Shown: one piece after another, positions 1 through 7,535 of the stretch
Position numbering within the stretch: position 1 is the stretch's first letter
Layout of the letters: every line of letters starts with the position of its first letter
Source: JADJLQ01 sp034439915
GTDB taxonomy: Bacteria > Bacteroidota > Bacteroidia > Chitinophagales > Saprospiraceae
Assembly (NCBI GenBank): GCA_034439915.1
Contig: JAWXBI010000224.1
Coordinates: 1 to 25,367 of the forward strand
Direction: 5' to 3'
Length of the DNA stretch: 25,367 nucleotides
Made by a program: the position numbers and the translations under genes
Notes under the pieces: model-generated
Seen by the model: only the letters and a program-made list of their open reading frames with translations
Databases searched by the model: none
What the model was told of the DNA's origin: nothing

Positions 1-19
1 ATATGTGGCTGGAAGCTGG

Positions 20-148
20 ACCCTCATCGAAATAATCCCGATCGATCGGGATCGATGCACAGGGTATGTGCGCCCAAATTTATTTGGGTGATATGGGTGA
101 ACATGAACCCTCATCGAAATAATCCCGATCGATCGGGATCGATGCACA
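20..148. repeat. Direct repeat pair (42 bp, 87-bp period) with palindromic core
   Basis: Positions 20-61 and 107-148 are identical. Each copy contains the perfect 18-bp palindrome ATCCCGATCGATCGGGAT (35-52 in the first copy), flanked by further complementary arms CATCGA/TCGATG (25-30 with 52-57 in copy one). The spacer holds a second small hairpin, CCCAAAT with ATTTGGG, near 73-88. The second copy ends about 22 bases before the peptidase start codon. The block may continue left of the window. It could be a dispersed intergenic repeat, a protein-binding site or a transcript hairpin; the sequence alone does not decide. Confidence 0.85.
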
Positions 149-170
149 AAACTTTCCCTAAATTAACTGA

Positions 171-2435
171 ATGATTCAAAAAAAAACCATTTTCATTCTA
201 TCCTGTGTTTTATTAGTTACAGCCATTACCGCTGCTCAGGGCCCTACCCGTGAAGATTATAAACGCGCCGTCGCCTACCAATGGGGCAACCTGGTCAATA
301 AAAAAATCTTCAACGCCCATGTTCAACCCATATGGTTTGATGACAGTACGGGACTGGGGTTCATCTCTCAGGATAAATCCAGAAAATTATTTCAAAAATT
401 TTTATGGAAACAAAACAAGATAGAGCCTTGGTTTGACCAGGAAAGGCTGGCAAAAGTATTGTCCGATACCACTAAAACCACGTTAAAAGCGAACGACCTG
501 GCTATACAAGCCTTGCGATATATAGATAAGACCCGTGTAGGATTTAGTCTTCAGGGCAAGAGCTATGAACTGGATCTCCAAACCTATACCCTTAAACAAA
601 TCAATCCCGAAACACAAAATGAATGGGAATCCCTGTCCCCCGACAGTCAATACGTTGCCTATACTGACCAATACAACCTATATGTCAAATCAAAAAAAGA
701 TGGCTCAGTCAAACGATTGAGTAAAAACGGGACCAGGCACTATGAATATGGTACTTACTATGGTTGGTCCGATATCATCGAAGGAGAAGATGGCGAACGT
801 CCGAGGCGATTTAGGGTCTACTGGTCACCCGACAGCAAATGGATACAAACGTATATCACCGATTTGCGAAACGCTAAAAAAATGTACCTGCTCGATTGGA
901 GCCAGGATACCCTGTATAAACCCAAACTATTATCCTATTATCGTGGATCTCCGGGAGATACCGATATGGTGAAAATGATCCCGGTATTTTATAACATTGG
1001 AACCGGCGAAGAATACATCAAATCGAACCTGAGCAGTACCCATACCAATCCCATACAATACGAATGGTCTAAAGAAAGCGGTATCATCTACCAGGAAAAT
1101 GCCATCCGGGGATATCAGGCGGTGGAACTGCATCGATGCAACCTCAATAACAAATCCCAGGAACTGCTTTATCACGAGACGAGTCCAACCAATATAGACA
1201 ATTATCAATCACAGATCAATGAAGACCTTGACCTGGTTGTGATCACTTCTGAAAAAGATGGATGGAAACAACTCTATACCCTGGATCTTAAAACCAAACA
1301 ACTTAATCCGCTGACCTCCGGTGCTTATTATATAAATCAGGTCCATCATATCGACGCAAAAAACCATCTGGTCCTGTTTACCGCTTCCGGCAAAGAACCC
1401 GGTCGCAATCCCTACTTCCAGCATTTATATAGAATTTCCCTGGAAGATAAAAAACTGACTCTGCTTACTCCAGAAGACGCCAACCACGATATCTCGGTAT
1501 CGCCCGATGGCAATTGGTTTACCGATAATATTTCTACAATGAACCAGCCTACGCGTACAGTGATCAGAAATATAAAACCAACCGTACCCCCGGTTGAAAT
1601 ATCCAAGGCGGACATCACTGCAATTGATTCACTTCAATTCAGGTTTCCTGAGGTCTTTACAGCCCTTGCCCGTGACGGACAGACCACGATTTATGGAGCC
1701 ATCTGGAAGCCTACTACGTTTAATCCGGCCAAAAATTATCCGGTCATCGATCAATCGTATACCGGCCCGCATACCTTTATGTATCCGCGCAATTTTATAT
1801 CGGCGATGGCCCGCTCCAATCAAGCCCTCGCCGAATTGGGCTTTACCGTCATCACCGTAGACGGTATGGGCACCGCCAACCGATCCAAAGCATTCCACAA
1901 TGTATCCTATAAAAACATGGGTAAAAACCTGGAGGACCACCGCCTTGCTATCCTCCAACTGGGAAGAAAATATTCGTGGATAGATACTACCCGTGTTGGT
2001 ATTTTCGGCCATTCCGCCGGTGGATATGATGCAGGCCACGCCGTACTCGAATATCCCGATTTTTATAAAGTAGCTGTCGCCAGCAGCGCCGATCATGATT
2101 TCCGTATGGAAAAAGACTGGTGGCCGGAGATGTATATGGGATGGCCGGTAGACTCCAGCTATCACCAGGTATCCAATATCACCATTGCCGGTAAACTAAA
2201 AGGCAAACTCCTCATTACCCATGGAGGTATTGATGAAAATGTCAACCCTTCCGCCACCTTCAAACTGGCCGAGGCACTGATCAGGGCCAACAAGGAATTT
2301 GATATGCTTATCCTGCCGAGTCAGCGGCACGGATATCAGGGAGCTTATAACGATTATTTTACTAAGAAGAAATGGAATTATTTTGTGGAGCATTTACTGG
2401 GAGGGGAGGCGATGTGGGAGGTGGATATGCGGTGA
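171..2435 (+). CDS. Secreted S9 family peptidase, dipeptidyl-peptidase IV-like
   Basis: This 754-residue protein is a prolyl-oligopeptidase-clan serine peptidase. Residues 1-22 form a signal peptide (basic start, hydrophobic core, AAQ near the cut), so it should act in the periplasm or at the surface. Residues about 90-500 are the DPPIV_N beta-propeller, with repeats such as SLSPDSQYVAYT and YWSPDSKW; the last 240 residues are the alpha/beta-hydrolase domain. The triad is visible: Ser615 in GHSAGGY, Asp688 in GGIDENVNP, His720 in QRHGY. DPP-IV enzymes remove N-terminal X-Pro dipeptides using a Glu-Glu pair in the propeller; here that region (about 198-209) reads GWSDIIEGEDGE without adjacent glutamates, so the exact specificity is uncertain. 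The ATG at 171 is the only start that retains the complete signal peptide. A decayed copy of the 3' end lies downstream. Confidence 0.93.
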   Translation: MIQKKTIFILSCVLLVTAITAAQGPTREDYKRAVAYQWGNLVNKKIFNAHVQPIWFDDSTGLGFISQDKSRKLFQKFLWKQNKIEPWFDQERLAKVLSDTTKTTLKANDLAIQALRYIDKTRVGFSLQGKSYELDLQTYTLKQINPETQNEWESLSPDSQYVAYTDQYNLYVKSKKDGSVKRLSKNGTRHYEYGTYYGWSDIIEGEDGERPRRFRVYWSPDSKWIQTYITDLRNAKKMYLLDWSQDTLYKPKLLSYYRGSPGDTDMVKMIPVFYNIGTGEEYIKSNLSSTHTNPIQYEWSKESGIIYQENAIRGYQAVELHRCNLNNKSQELLYHETSPTNIDNYQSQINEDLDLVVITSEKDGWKQLYTLDLKTKQLNPLTSGAYYINQVHHIDAKNHLVLFTASGKEPGRNPYFQHLYRISLEDKKLTLLTPEDANHDISVSPDGNWFTDNISTMNQPTRTVIRNIKPTVPPVEISKADITAIDSLQFRFPEVFTALARDGQTTIYGAIWKPTTFNPAKNYPVIDQSYTGPHTFMYPRNFISAMARSNQALAELGFTVITVDGMGTANRSKAFHNVSYKNMGKNLEDHRLAILQLGRKYSWIDTTRVGIFGHSAGGYDAGHAVLEYPDFYKVAVASSADHDFRMEKDWWPEMYMGWPVDSSYHQVSNITIAGKLKGKLLITHGGIDENVNPSATFKLAEALIRANKEFDMLILPSQRHGYQGAYNDYFTKKKWNYFVEHLLGGEAMWEVDMR

Positions 2436-2498
2436 TGAGAACCACTCAGACCACAAAGAGGCACTGAGAAAAAATTAGTAAAAACAAATAGATTCGTT

Positions 2499-2560
2499 GC
2501 CACAGAAGCGCGGAATTGCACTGAGCAAGTATGTTCTGAGTTTTTTAGTGTCCCTGTGGC
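2499..2560. repeat. Intergenic inverted repeat
   Basis: GCCACAG at 2499-2505 pairs with CTGTGGC at 2554-2560, and inner CACT/AGTG segments can extend the structure. A related but shorter sequence (CACAAAGAGGCACTGAG) lies at about 2451-2467. No T-run follows, so a simple intrinsic terminator is not supported. It looks like a dispersed non-coding repeat between genes. Confidence 0.5.
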
Positions 2561-2580
2561 ATCTAAATAATAAAATTTAT

Positions 2581-2713
2581 ATGCTCATCTTACTGAATCA
2601 GCGACAAGGAACCAGGTTGACTAAAATGATTATTTTATGAAGAGGAAATGGAAATATTTTGGGAAGCATTTGTTTGAAGGTGACGGTGTGGGAGGTGGAC
2701 TTGCGGTGATGAG
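2581..2713 (+). pseudogene. Decayed duplicate of the S9 peptidase 3' end
   Basis: This stretch aligns by eye with 2304-2440, the last codons of the upstream peptidase gene. It begins ATGCTCATCTTACTGAATCAG (first 20 bases match the intact ATGCTTATCCTGCCGAGTCA at 16 positions) and ends GTGTGGGAGGTGGACTTGCGG then TGATGAG, matching the intact end with few changes. Reading it gives MLILLNQRQG, then after frame changes KRKWKYFGKHLFEGDG and WEVDLR-stop, against MLILPSQRHG, KKKWNYFVEHLLGGEA and WEVDMR-stop in the intact gene. The catalytic-His position is a Gln and the frame is broken, so it is not functional. It is either a partial tandem duplication or the displaced old 3' end after an insertion. 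Confidence 0.8.
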
Positions 2714-2832
2714 GTACCAAATAGCCACAATCCATAGGCATCATATGATCCAAGTTTGTTTATCGATACACCAATCTAGAACAATTTAATGTTTAAATTG
2801 AGCATTAGTTAAAATGAACCTTCTAATAAGCA

Positions 2833-4809
2833 ATGCTAAATTATTATTTTAAAGATACAATAGACTCTTTTCTAAACAAGAGTATTGAGGCAATCATTGG
2901 TGAGATTTCAATCTCCAACCAATTCGATACAACTACCAACCAAAATAAATCTTGGGAACAGCAGATTTTAATTCTTAAAAAGTCACTTATTGGATACACC
3001 GGAACTATTTTTTTTGAATTCTCAATTCCAAGGATGGGTAAAAGAATAGATTCCCTTTTAATCATTAATAATGTTGTTTTTGTAATTGAATTTAAAGTAG
3101 GAGGACATACTTTTCTACAATATCATATCGACCAAGTTTGGGATTATGCACTAGATTTAAAAAACTTTCACAAACCAAGTCATTTAGCTGTTTTAGTGCC
3201 AATCTTAGTTGCTACTGAATCAAAAACGTCTTTTATTGAAATTACAACAACATCTCACAATGACAATTTAATATCGCCAATAAAAATAAATAAGGAAAAC
3301 CTAAGCGAAGCTCTTAAAAATACTCTGTTGTTTTTTAGTGAACATGAAAAAATAGATGGAAATGAATACGCTGAAGGTAGTTATTCTCCAACTCCAACGA
3401 TAATAGAAGCGGCTGTTTCTCTTTACAATTCACACACAGTTGATAATATTACAAGAAATGATGCAGAAGTAAAAAACTTAACAGTCACAACCTCAGCGAT
3501 TTCAGAAATAATCGATATGGCAAAATCAAAGCATAAAAAAATAATTTGCTTTGTAACAGGAGTTCCAGGAGCCGGTAAAACTCTTGTTGGTTTAAAAGTT
3601 GCAACAGCTCATCTAGATAAGGAAAAAGGAAACACGAGTGTTTATTTGTCGGGCAACGCACCATTAGTAGCTATCTTGCAAGAAGCATTGGCAAGGGATA
3701 AAATCAGGAACGAATATGAACTGGGAAATAAAATAAAAAAAGGAAAGGCAAGGGAAGGAGTCAAGACGTTCATACAAATAATTCATCATTACAGAGATGC
3801 TTATCTGGTTGATCAGAGTCCTCCTTATGACCATGTAGCCATTTTTGATGAAGCTCAAAGAGCTTGGAATAAGGAGCAGACAATAAAATTCATGAAACAG
3901 AAAAAGAACCAACATGACTTTAATTTTTCTGAGCCAGAGTTTTTAATTTCTTGTTTAGACAGGCATAAAGATTGGGCTGTAATTGTTTGTTTAGTGGGTG
4001 GCGGACAGGAAATTAATACTGGTGAAGCTGGAATATCTGAGTGGTTATATGCTATCAAAAACATTTTCTCTGATTGGGAAGTTTATATTTCTCCGAATCT
4101 TACTGATTCTGAATATGCAGCTGTTGATTCAATCAAACATTTAATGGAAAGTAATAAAGTTCGGTTTAATACTGATTTGCACCTTTCAGTTTCTATGCGG
4201 TCTTTCAGAGCAGAAAATCTTTCACTTTTTATAAAAAAACTTTTAGACCTGGAAATTGAAGAGGCAATAAAAACTCTTGCAAATATTTCAGAAAACTATC
4301 CAATTGTTTTAACAAGAGATTTATTTAAAGCTAAAAAATGGTTAACGGAAAAGGCTAGGGGGTCTGAAAGATATGGGATAATAGTTTCGTCGCAAGCTCA
4401 ACGGTTAAAGCCTTTTGCTATTGATGTGAAGTCTCCGATGAATCCGGTCAATTGGTTTTTAGAGGGAAAAGAAGATATTCGTTCTTCTTATTATTTAGAA
4501 GATGTTGCAACTGAATTTCATGTGCAAGGACTAGAATTGGATTGGGCTTGCATGGTTTGGGATGGAGATTTAAGACATTCAAAGAACGAGTGGAAAACCT
4601 ATTCTTTTGTAGGAAGCAATTGGCAAAATATCAACAAGCCCGAGCGAAAAAAATACTTAATTAATGCTTATAGAGTCCTGTTAACAAGAGCCAGACAGGG
4701 TATGGTTATTGTAGTACCAAACGGAAATATTGATGATCATACTAGAAAATCAGAATATTACGATCCAACCTATAATTATTTACAAAGCATTGGTATAAGG
4801 GTTTTATAA
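2833..4809 (+). CDS. DUF2075-family P-loop protein with N-terminal nuclease-like domain
   Basis: The 658-residue product combines an N-terminal PD-(D/E)XK-like segment with a DUF2075 helicase-type P-loop domain (the family also described as a Schlafen group-3-like helicase domain). In the N-terminal part, Asp73 (RIDSLLI) is followed by Glu86-Phe-Lys88 (VIEFK), the spacing expected of a restriction-type nuclease core, and then helix QYHIDQVWDYALDL. Walker A is GVPGAGKT (243-250) and Walker B is IFDEAQRAW (337-345), a DUF2075 hallmark. Later motifs include MRSFRAENLS, and FHVQGLELDW followed near the C-terminus by RVLLTRARQG, the expected SF1-type motifs. No signal peptide or membrane segment is present, so it should be cytoplasmic. 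The gene is clearly more A+T-rich than its neighbours and has no operon partner, suggesting acquisition by transfer. A role in defence against foreign DNA is an inference from the architecture. Confidence 0.85.
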   Translation: MLNYYFKDTIDSFLNKSIEAIIGEISISNQFDTTTNQNKSWEQQILILKKSLIGYTGTIFFEFSIPRMGKRIDSLLIINNVVFVIEFKVGGHTFLQYHIDQVWDYALDLKNFHKPSHLAVLVPILVATESKTSFIEITTTSHNDNLISPIKINKENLSEALKNTLLFFSEHEKIDGNEYAEGSYSPTPTIIEAAVSLYNSHTVDNITRNDAEVKNLTVTTSAISEIIDMAKSKHKKIICFVTGVPGAGKTLVGLKVATAHLDKEKGNTSVYLSGNAPLVAILQEALARDKIRNEYELGNKIKKGKAREGVKTFIQIIHHYRDAYLVDQSPPYDHVAIFDEAQRAWNKEQTIKFMKQKKNQHDFNFSEPEFLISCLDRHKDWAVIVCLVGGGQEINTGEAGISEWLYAIKNIFSDWEVYISPNLTDSEYAAVDSIKHLMESNKVRFNTDLHLSVSMRSFRAENLSLFIKKLLDLEIEEAIKTLANISENYPIVLTRDLFKAKKWLTEKARGSERYGIIVSSQAQRLKPFAIDVKSPMNPVNWFLEGKEDIRSSYYLEDVATEFHVQGLELDWACMVWDGDLRHSKNEWKTYSFVGSNWQNINKPERKKYLINAYRVLLTRARQGMVIVVPNGNIDDHTRKSEYYDPTYNYLQSIGIRVL

Positions 4810-4844
4810 CCGGTATTTTGGTAACCCTTTCAGAAATCAACCAA

Positions 4845-5142
4845 TTAAACCTCGCCATATTTCAATATTTCACGATTGAATTGTATTAATTGACTGGTAT
4901 CTATATTGTCATAACGAAAGGTGTAAATAGATGTAAAATCACCCGCCGATGAACTCGATTCCTTTAGAGGGTCCAACCCACATATCATGAAAAAACGAAA
5001 AATACGGAAGCTTCGTCTTCCAATTACTTATGACAGGATTGCCCTTAAGGTACCCACTCTTAAAACCTGCTGTCTTGATACGTCCCGTTTGTAATAAAAA
5101 CGATCCCCGAAATATCAAATTGAAATATTCAATTTTCAGCAT
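4845..5142 (-). pseudogene. Decayed duplicate of the YdjM-like hydrolase 3' end
   Basis: Read on the minus strand, this region resembles the C-terminal hundred residues of the intact hydrolase at 6388-7434. GNPVISNWKTKLPYFSFFHD corresponds to SCISILEDGLPYFHDLRFGT, followed by a GPSKG/TTKGW match; after a +1 shift in a GGG run near 4940 the frame continues GDFTSIYTFRYDNIDT, against GDFTFNYPLQIDSTDN. The 15 bases AAACCTCGCCATATT (4847-4861) are identical to 6430-6444. The frameshift creates a TGA at 4939-4941, and no start or N-terminal metal-binding part is present, so this is a remnant. Its position, with the ATPase gene between it and the intact gene, suits either decay of a second gene copy or displacement by an insertion. 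Confidence 0.75.
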
Positions 5143-5160
5143 TACCTTTACCTTTAAACC

Positions 5161-6327
5161 ATGATCAATCGCAGGTTGGAAAAAGAAATTGTCGGTTTGC
5201 TTAAAACCTTCCCCTGCGTGGCCATTCTGGGTCCTCGTCAGGTAGGTAAAACAACGCTTGCAAAAAAAATTGCAGGAGGGATGAAAAACAAAGCTCTTTT
5301 TTTAGATGTCGAACGTCCTTCCGACCGGATAAAACTGACCGATGCCGAAAGTTATCTCAAAGCACATGCTGGTCAATGCATCATCCTGGATGAAATCCAG
5401 TTTATGCCTGACTTGTTCAATGTCCTGCGTCCTTTGATCGATGACCATCGCCGTCCGGGTCGTTTTTTAATCACCGGTTCCGCCTCCCCGGCACTGGTCC
5501 GTGGTTTATCGGAATCCCTGGCAGGCCGGATCGCTTATATGGAACTAACCCCCGTTGGAATCTCCGAGTTACCGAACCATTTTTCAATGCAACATCACTG
5601 GTTCACCGGTGGTTTTCCATTGGCTTTGAGCGCTAAGACCAATAACAAAACAGTAGAATGGCTGGATCATTTTATTAAAAGTTATGTAGAACGGGACTTG
5701 AATCAGTTGTTTCAGATCTCCTTTAGCCCAACGCTCATCCGAAACTTTTGGACTATGATTGCCTTTAATAATGGTGGTTTGTTAAATGCAGAAAACTATG
5801 CCCGGGCCTTAGGAGTGACTGGCCCTACAATAAACCGATACCTGGATTATCTGGAAGGGGCATTCCTCATTCGAAAACTATTGCCCTGGCATACTAATCT
5901 TAATAAACGACTGGTTAAATCACCAAAACTGTATATCCGGGACAGTGGATTGTTGCACCGACTTGCGGGAATAGACCGATTTGAGACCCTGCAGGGAAAT
6001 TTACTGATAGGCGCTTCCTGGGAAGGTTATGTCATTGAACAAATTAGCCAGGTTTTGTCTTCCGGAATATCATTGTTTTTTTATCGAACACACGATGGCG
6101 CTGAGATGGATTTGGTGCTGATTAAGAACAATAAAGTCAGTGCTGCGATTGAAATCAAACTCAATAATAATGCGCTGCCGGAAAAGGGATTTTATGAGGC
6201 TATTAAAGCACTTTCACCCTTTACCAGTTATATCCTGACTCCGGCTGGCGAAACTTTTCCCATTGGAAAAAATATATTTCATTGTAGTTTGATTTCTTTT
6301 ATTAAAATGGAAATTGGAAAACTATAG
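5161..6327 (+). CDS. ATP-binding protein, AAA_14 plus DUF4143
   Basis: The 388-residue protein has the familiar two-part layout of this large family: an N-terminal AAA ATPase domain and a C-terminal DUF4143 region. Walker A is GPRQVGKTT (24-32), Walker B is IILDEIQ (74-80), and LITGSAS (103-109) is the sensor segment, followed by LAGRIAYMELTPVGISEL. Residues about 160-270 include the DNA-binding-like part with TGPTINRYLDYLEGAFLI. The C-terminus holds Asp317 (EMDLVLI) and Glu331-Ile-Lys333 (IEIKLNN), a PD-(D/E)XK-like core. The cellular role of these proteins is poorly known; they are scattered, often lone, accessory genes. It sits alone between a hydrolase remnant and the intact hydrolase gene, which points to insertion. 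An ATG at 5161 is preceded by ACCTTTACCTTTA, close to a -7 element. Confidence 0.9.
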   Translation: MINRRLEKEIVGLLKTFPCVAILGPRQVGKTTLAKKIAGGMKNKALFLDVERPSDRIKLTDAESYLKAHAGQCIILDEIQFMPDLFNVLRPLIDDHRRPGRFLITGSASPALVRGLSESLAGRIAYMELTPVGISELPNHFSMQHHWFTGGFPLALSAKTNNKTVEWLDHFIKSYVERDLNQLFQISFSPTLIRNFWTMIAFNNGGLLNAENYARALGVTGPTINRYLDYLEGAFLIRKLLPWHTNLNKRLVKSPKLYIRDSGLLHRLAGIDRFETLQGNLLIGASWEGYVIEQISQVLSSGISLFFYRTHDGAEMDLVLIKNNKVSAAIEIKLNNNALPEKGFYEAIKALSPFTSYILTPAGETFPIGKNIFHCSLISFIKMEIGKL

Positions 6328-6387
6328 GCAATAAGGATAAGTTAAAAGAGCAACATGATTCTTCGCAGTTAACATGATTTCTTAAGC

Positions 6388-7434
6388 TCATTTCCCCTTC
6401 ACCCTTTCCCACAAATCCCCCAACCCCTCAAACCTCGCCATATTCCACGGACTGGATTTTATAAGCATTTTGTTATCTGTGCTATCAATCTGTAATGGAT
6501 AATTAAACGTAAAATCACCAATAGAAGGCCGCCATCCCTTGGTCGTCCCAAACCGCAGATCATGAAAATACGGCAGTCCATCTTCCAGTATACTGATGCA
6601 CGAATACCCTTTGGAAAAACGCTCGAGGAGCTGATATTCTTTGTTATCAATAAAAGAAGCAGCCAACTCTTTATGTGCGGGGATATAATTAAAATTAACC
6701 CTGGCCGAATCGTCCAATAAAGAATAATGTCCCTGATAATAACCGGAATCGGATTTCGCTAAAGTACTCCACAAAATATTGTTCAATGGAGCTGGGGTAA
6801 GGGATTGACCGGAGAAAGGAATTTGCTGATTGGTCAGTTGATTTTCAAAATGATTTTCGAAAAATGACCTGTTGTAGATAGTCCAACTCAGATAAATTCC
6901 GGATAGGATCAGGGCATATCTGGCCACCTTGTTTTTAAATGGCAGGGAAACGTTTTTGAATAATAGAATAATAAAGGCCAATAACATGGGCAAGGTAAAC
7001 AAGGGATCGGCAATGAATATCGTAGTGTACGAAAACCGGTGATTACAAAATGGTTCGAATAAGCCCGTACCATAATTGGTCAGCGAATCAATAAATATAT
7101 GTGAAAAGGTCCCCAGACCAATCAGGATAGCCCATCGCCACCAGGGAATACTTTCCCGGGGAATGAATTCCCGGGGTATCTCGTCTTTGCGATATATCCT
7201 AGCTAAAAAATTCCCCAGAATCAGCGGAAAGACTGCTGCAAATAAAATCGAATGGGTAAATCCACGGTGAGTCAATAAGGACTGGACCGGATGAACCAAA
7301 GGGCCAAGGAATATGTCGAGATCGGGAACCGTATCGGCAATCGCACCCCACAGGACTGCTTTCCTGCCGGCTTGCTTGCCCAAGGTGACTTGTCCTAAAC
7401 AGCCTCCTAATACAATATGAGTGATGGAATCCAT
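6388..7434 (-). CDS. YdjM-like membrane-bound metal-dependent hydrolase
   Basis: The 348-residue product belongs to the YdjM/LexA-binding, inner-membrane-associated putative hydrolase family (PF04307, formerly DUF457). The N-terminus shows the expected metal-ligand pattern: His6 in MDSITHIVLGG, Asp34, Asp38 and Asp40 in GAIADTVPDLDIF, and His56/His61 in THRGFTHS. Several hydrophobic segments follow (about 62-78, 101-120, 146-160, 170-188), so it is an integral inner-membrane protein, and the last 150 residues are a more polar domain. Substrate and physiological role are not established for this family. It lies 70 bases downstream of the aminotransferase-fold gene in the same direction and may share its transcript. 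Its 3' end has a decayed duplicate at 4845-5142. Confidence 0.88.
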   Translation of the reverse strand: MDSITHIVLGGCLGQVTLGKQAGRKAVLWGAIADTVPDLDIFLGPLVHPVQSLLTHRGFTHSILFAAVFPLILGNFLARIYRKDEIPREFIPRESIPWWRWAILIGLGTFSHIFIDSLTNYGTGLFEPFCNHRFSYTTIFIADPLFTLPMLLAFIILLFKNVSLPFKNKVARYALILSGIYLSWTIYNRSFFENHFENQLTNQQIPFSGQSLTPAPLNNILWSTLAKSDSGYYQGHYSLLDDSARVNFNYIPAHKELAASFIDNKEYQLLERFSKGYSCISILEDGLPYFHDLRFGTTKGWRPSIGDFTFNYPLQIDSTDNKMLIKSSPWNMARFEGLGDLWERVKGK

Positions 7435-7440
7435 AAGAGA

Positions 7441-7535
7441 GGTTAAAGAGGAAGGGTTAAAGGTAAAAGTGGAAAGGGGAAAGAGGAAGGGGAACCTTTC
7501 CTCCTTAACCTTTCCTCTTTCCTCCTTCCTCCTTT
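7441..7535. repeat. Polypurine/polypyrimidine inverted repeat
   Basis: The left half is almost all purine and the right half almost all pyrimidine. GGAAAGAGGAA (7478-7488) and TTCCTCTTTCC (7512-7522) form a perfect 11-bp stem, with further weaker pairing around it. The right half overlaps the 3' end of the aminotransferase-fold gene and encodes its last residues (EEGGKRKG-stop). On the minus transcript this would fold between two co-directional genes and might reduce read-through or stabilise an mRNA end; no T-run supports a standard terminator. Confidence 0.65.

Noticed and set aside
1629..2165. 178-residue minus-strand frame inside the peptidase gene
   Set aside because: It lies antisense to the conserved catalytic domain and shows no recognisable motif.
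7478..7522. Intrinsic terminator after the aminotransferase-fold gene
   Set aside because: The stem is good, but there is no T-run on either side; kept only as a repeat.
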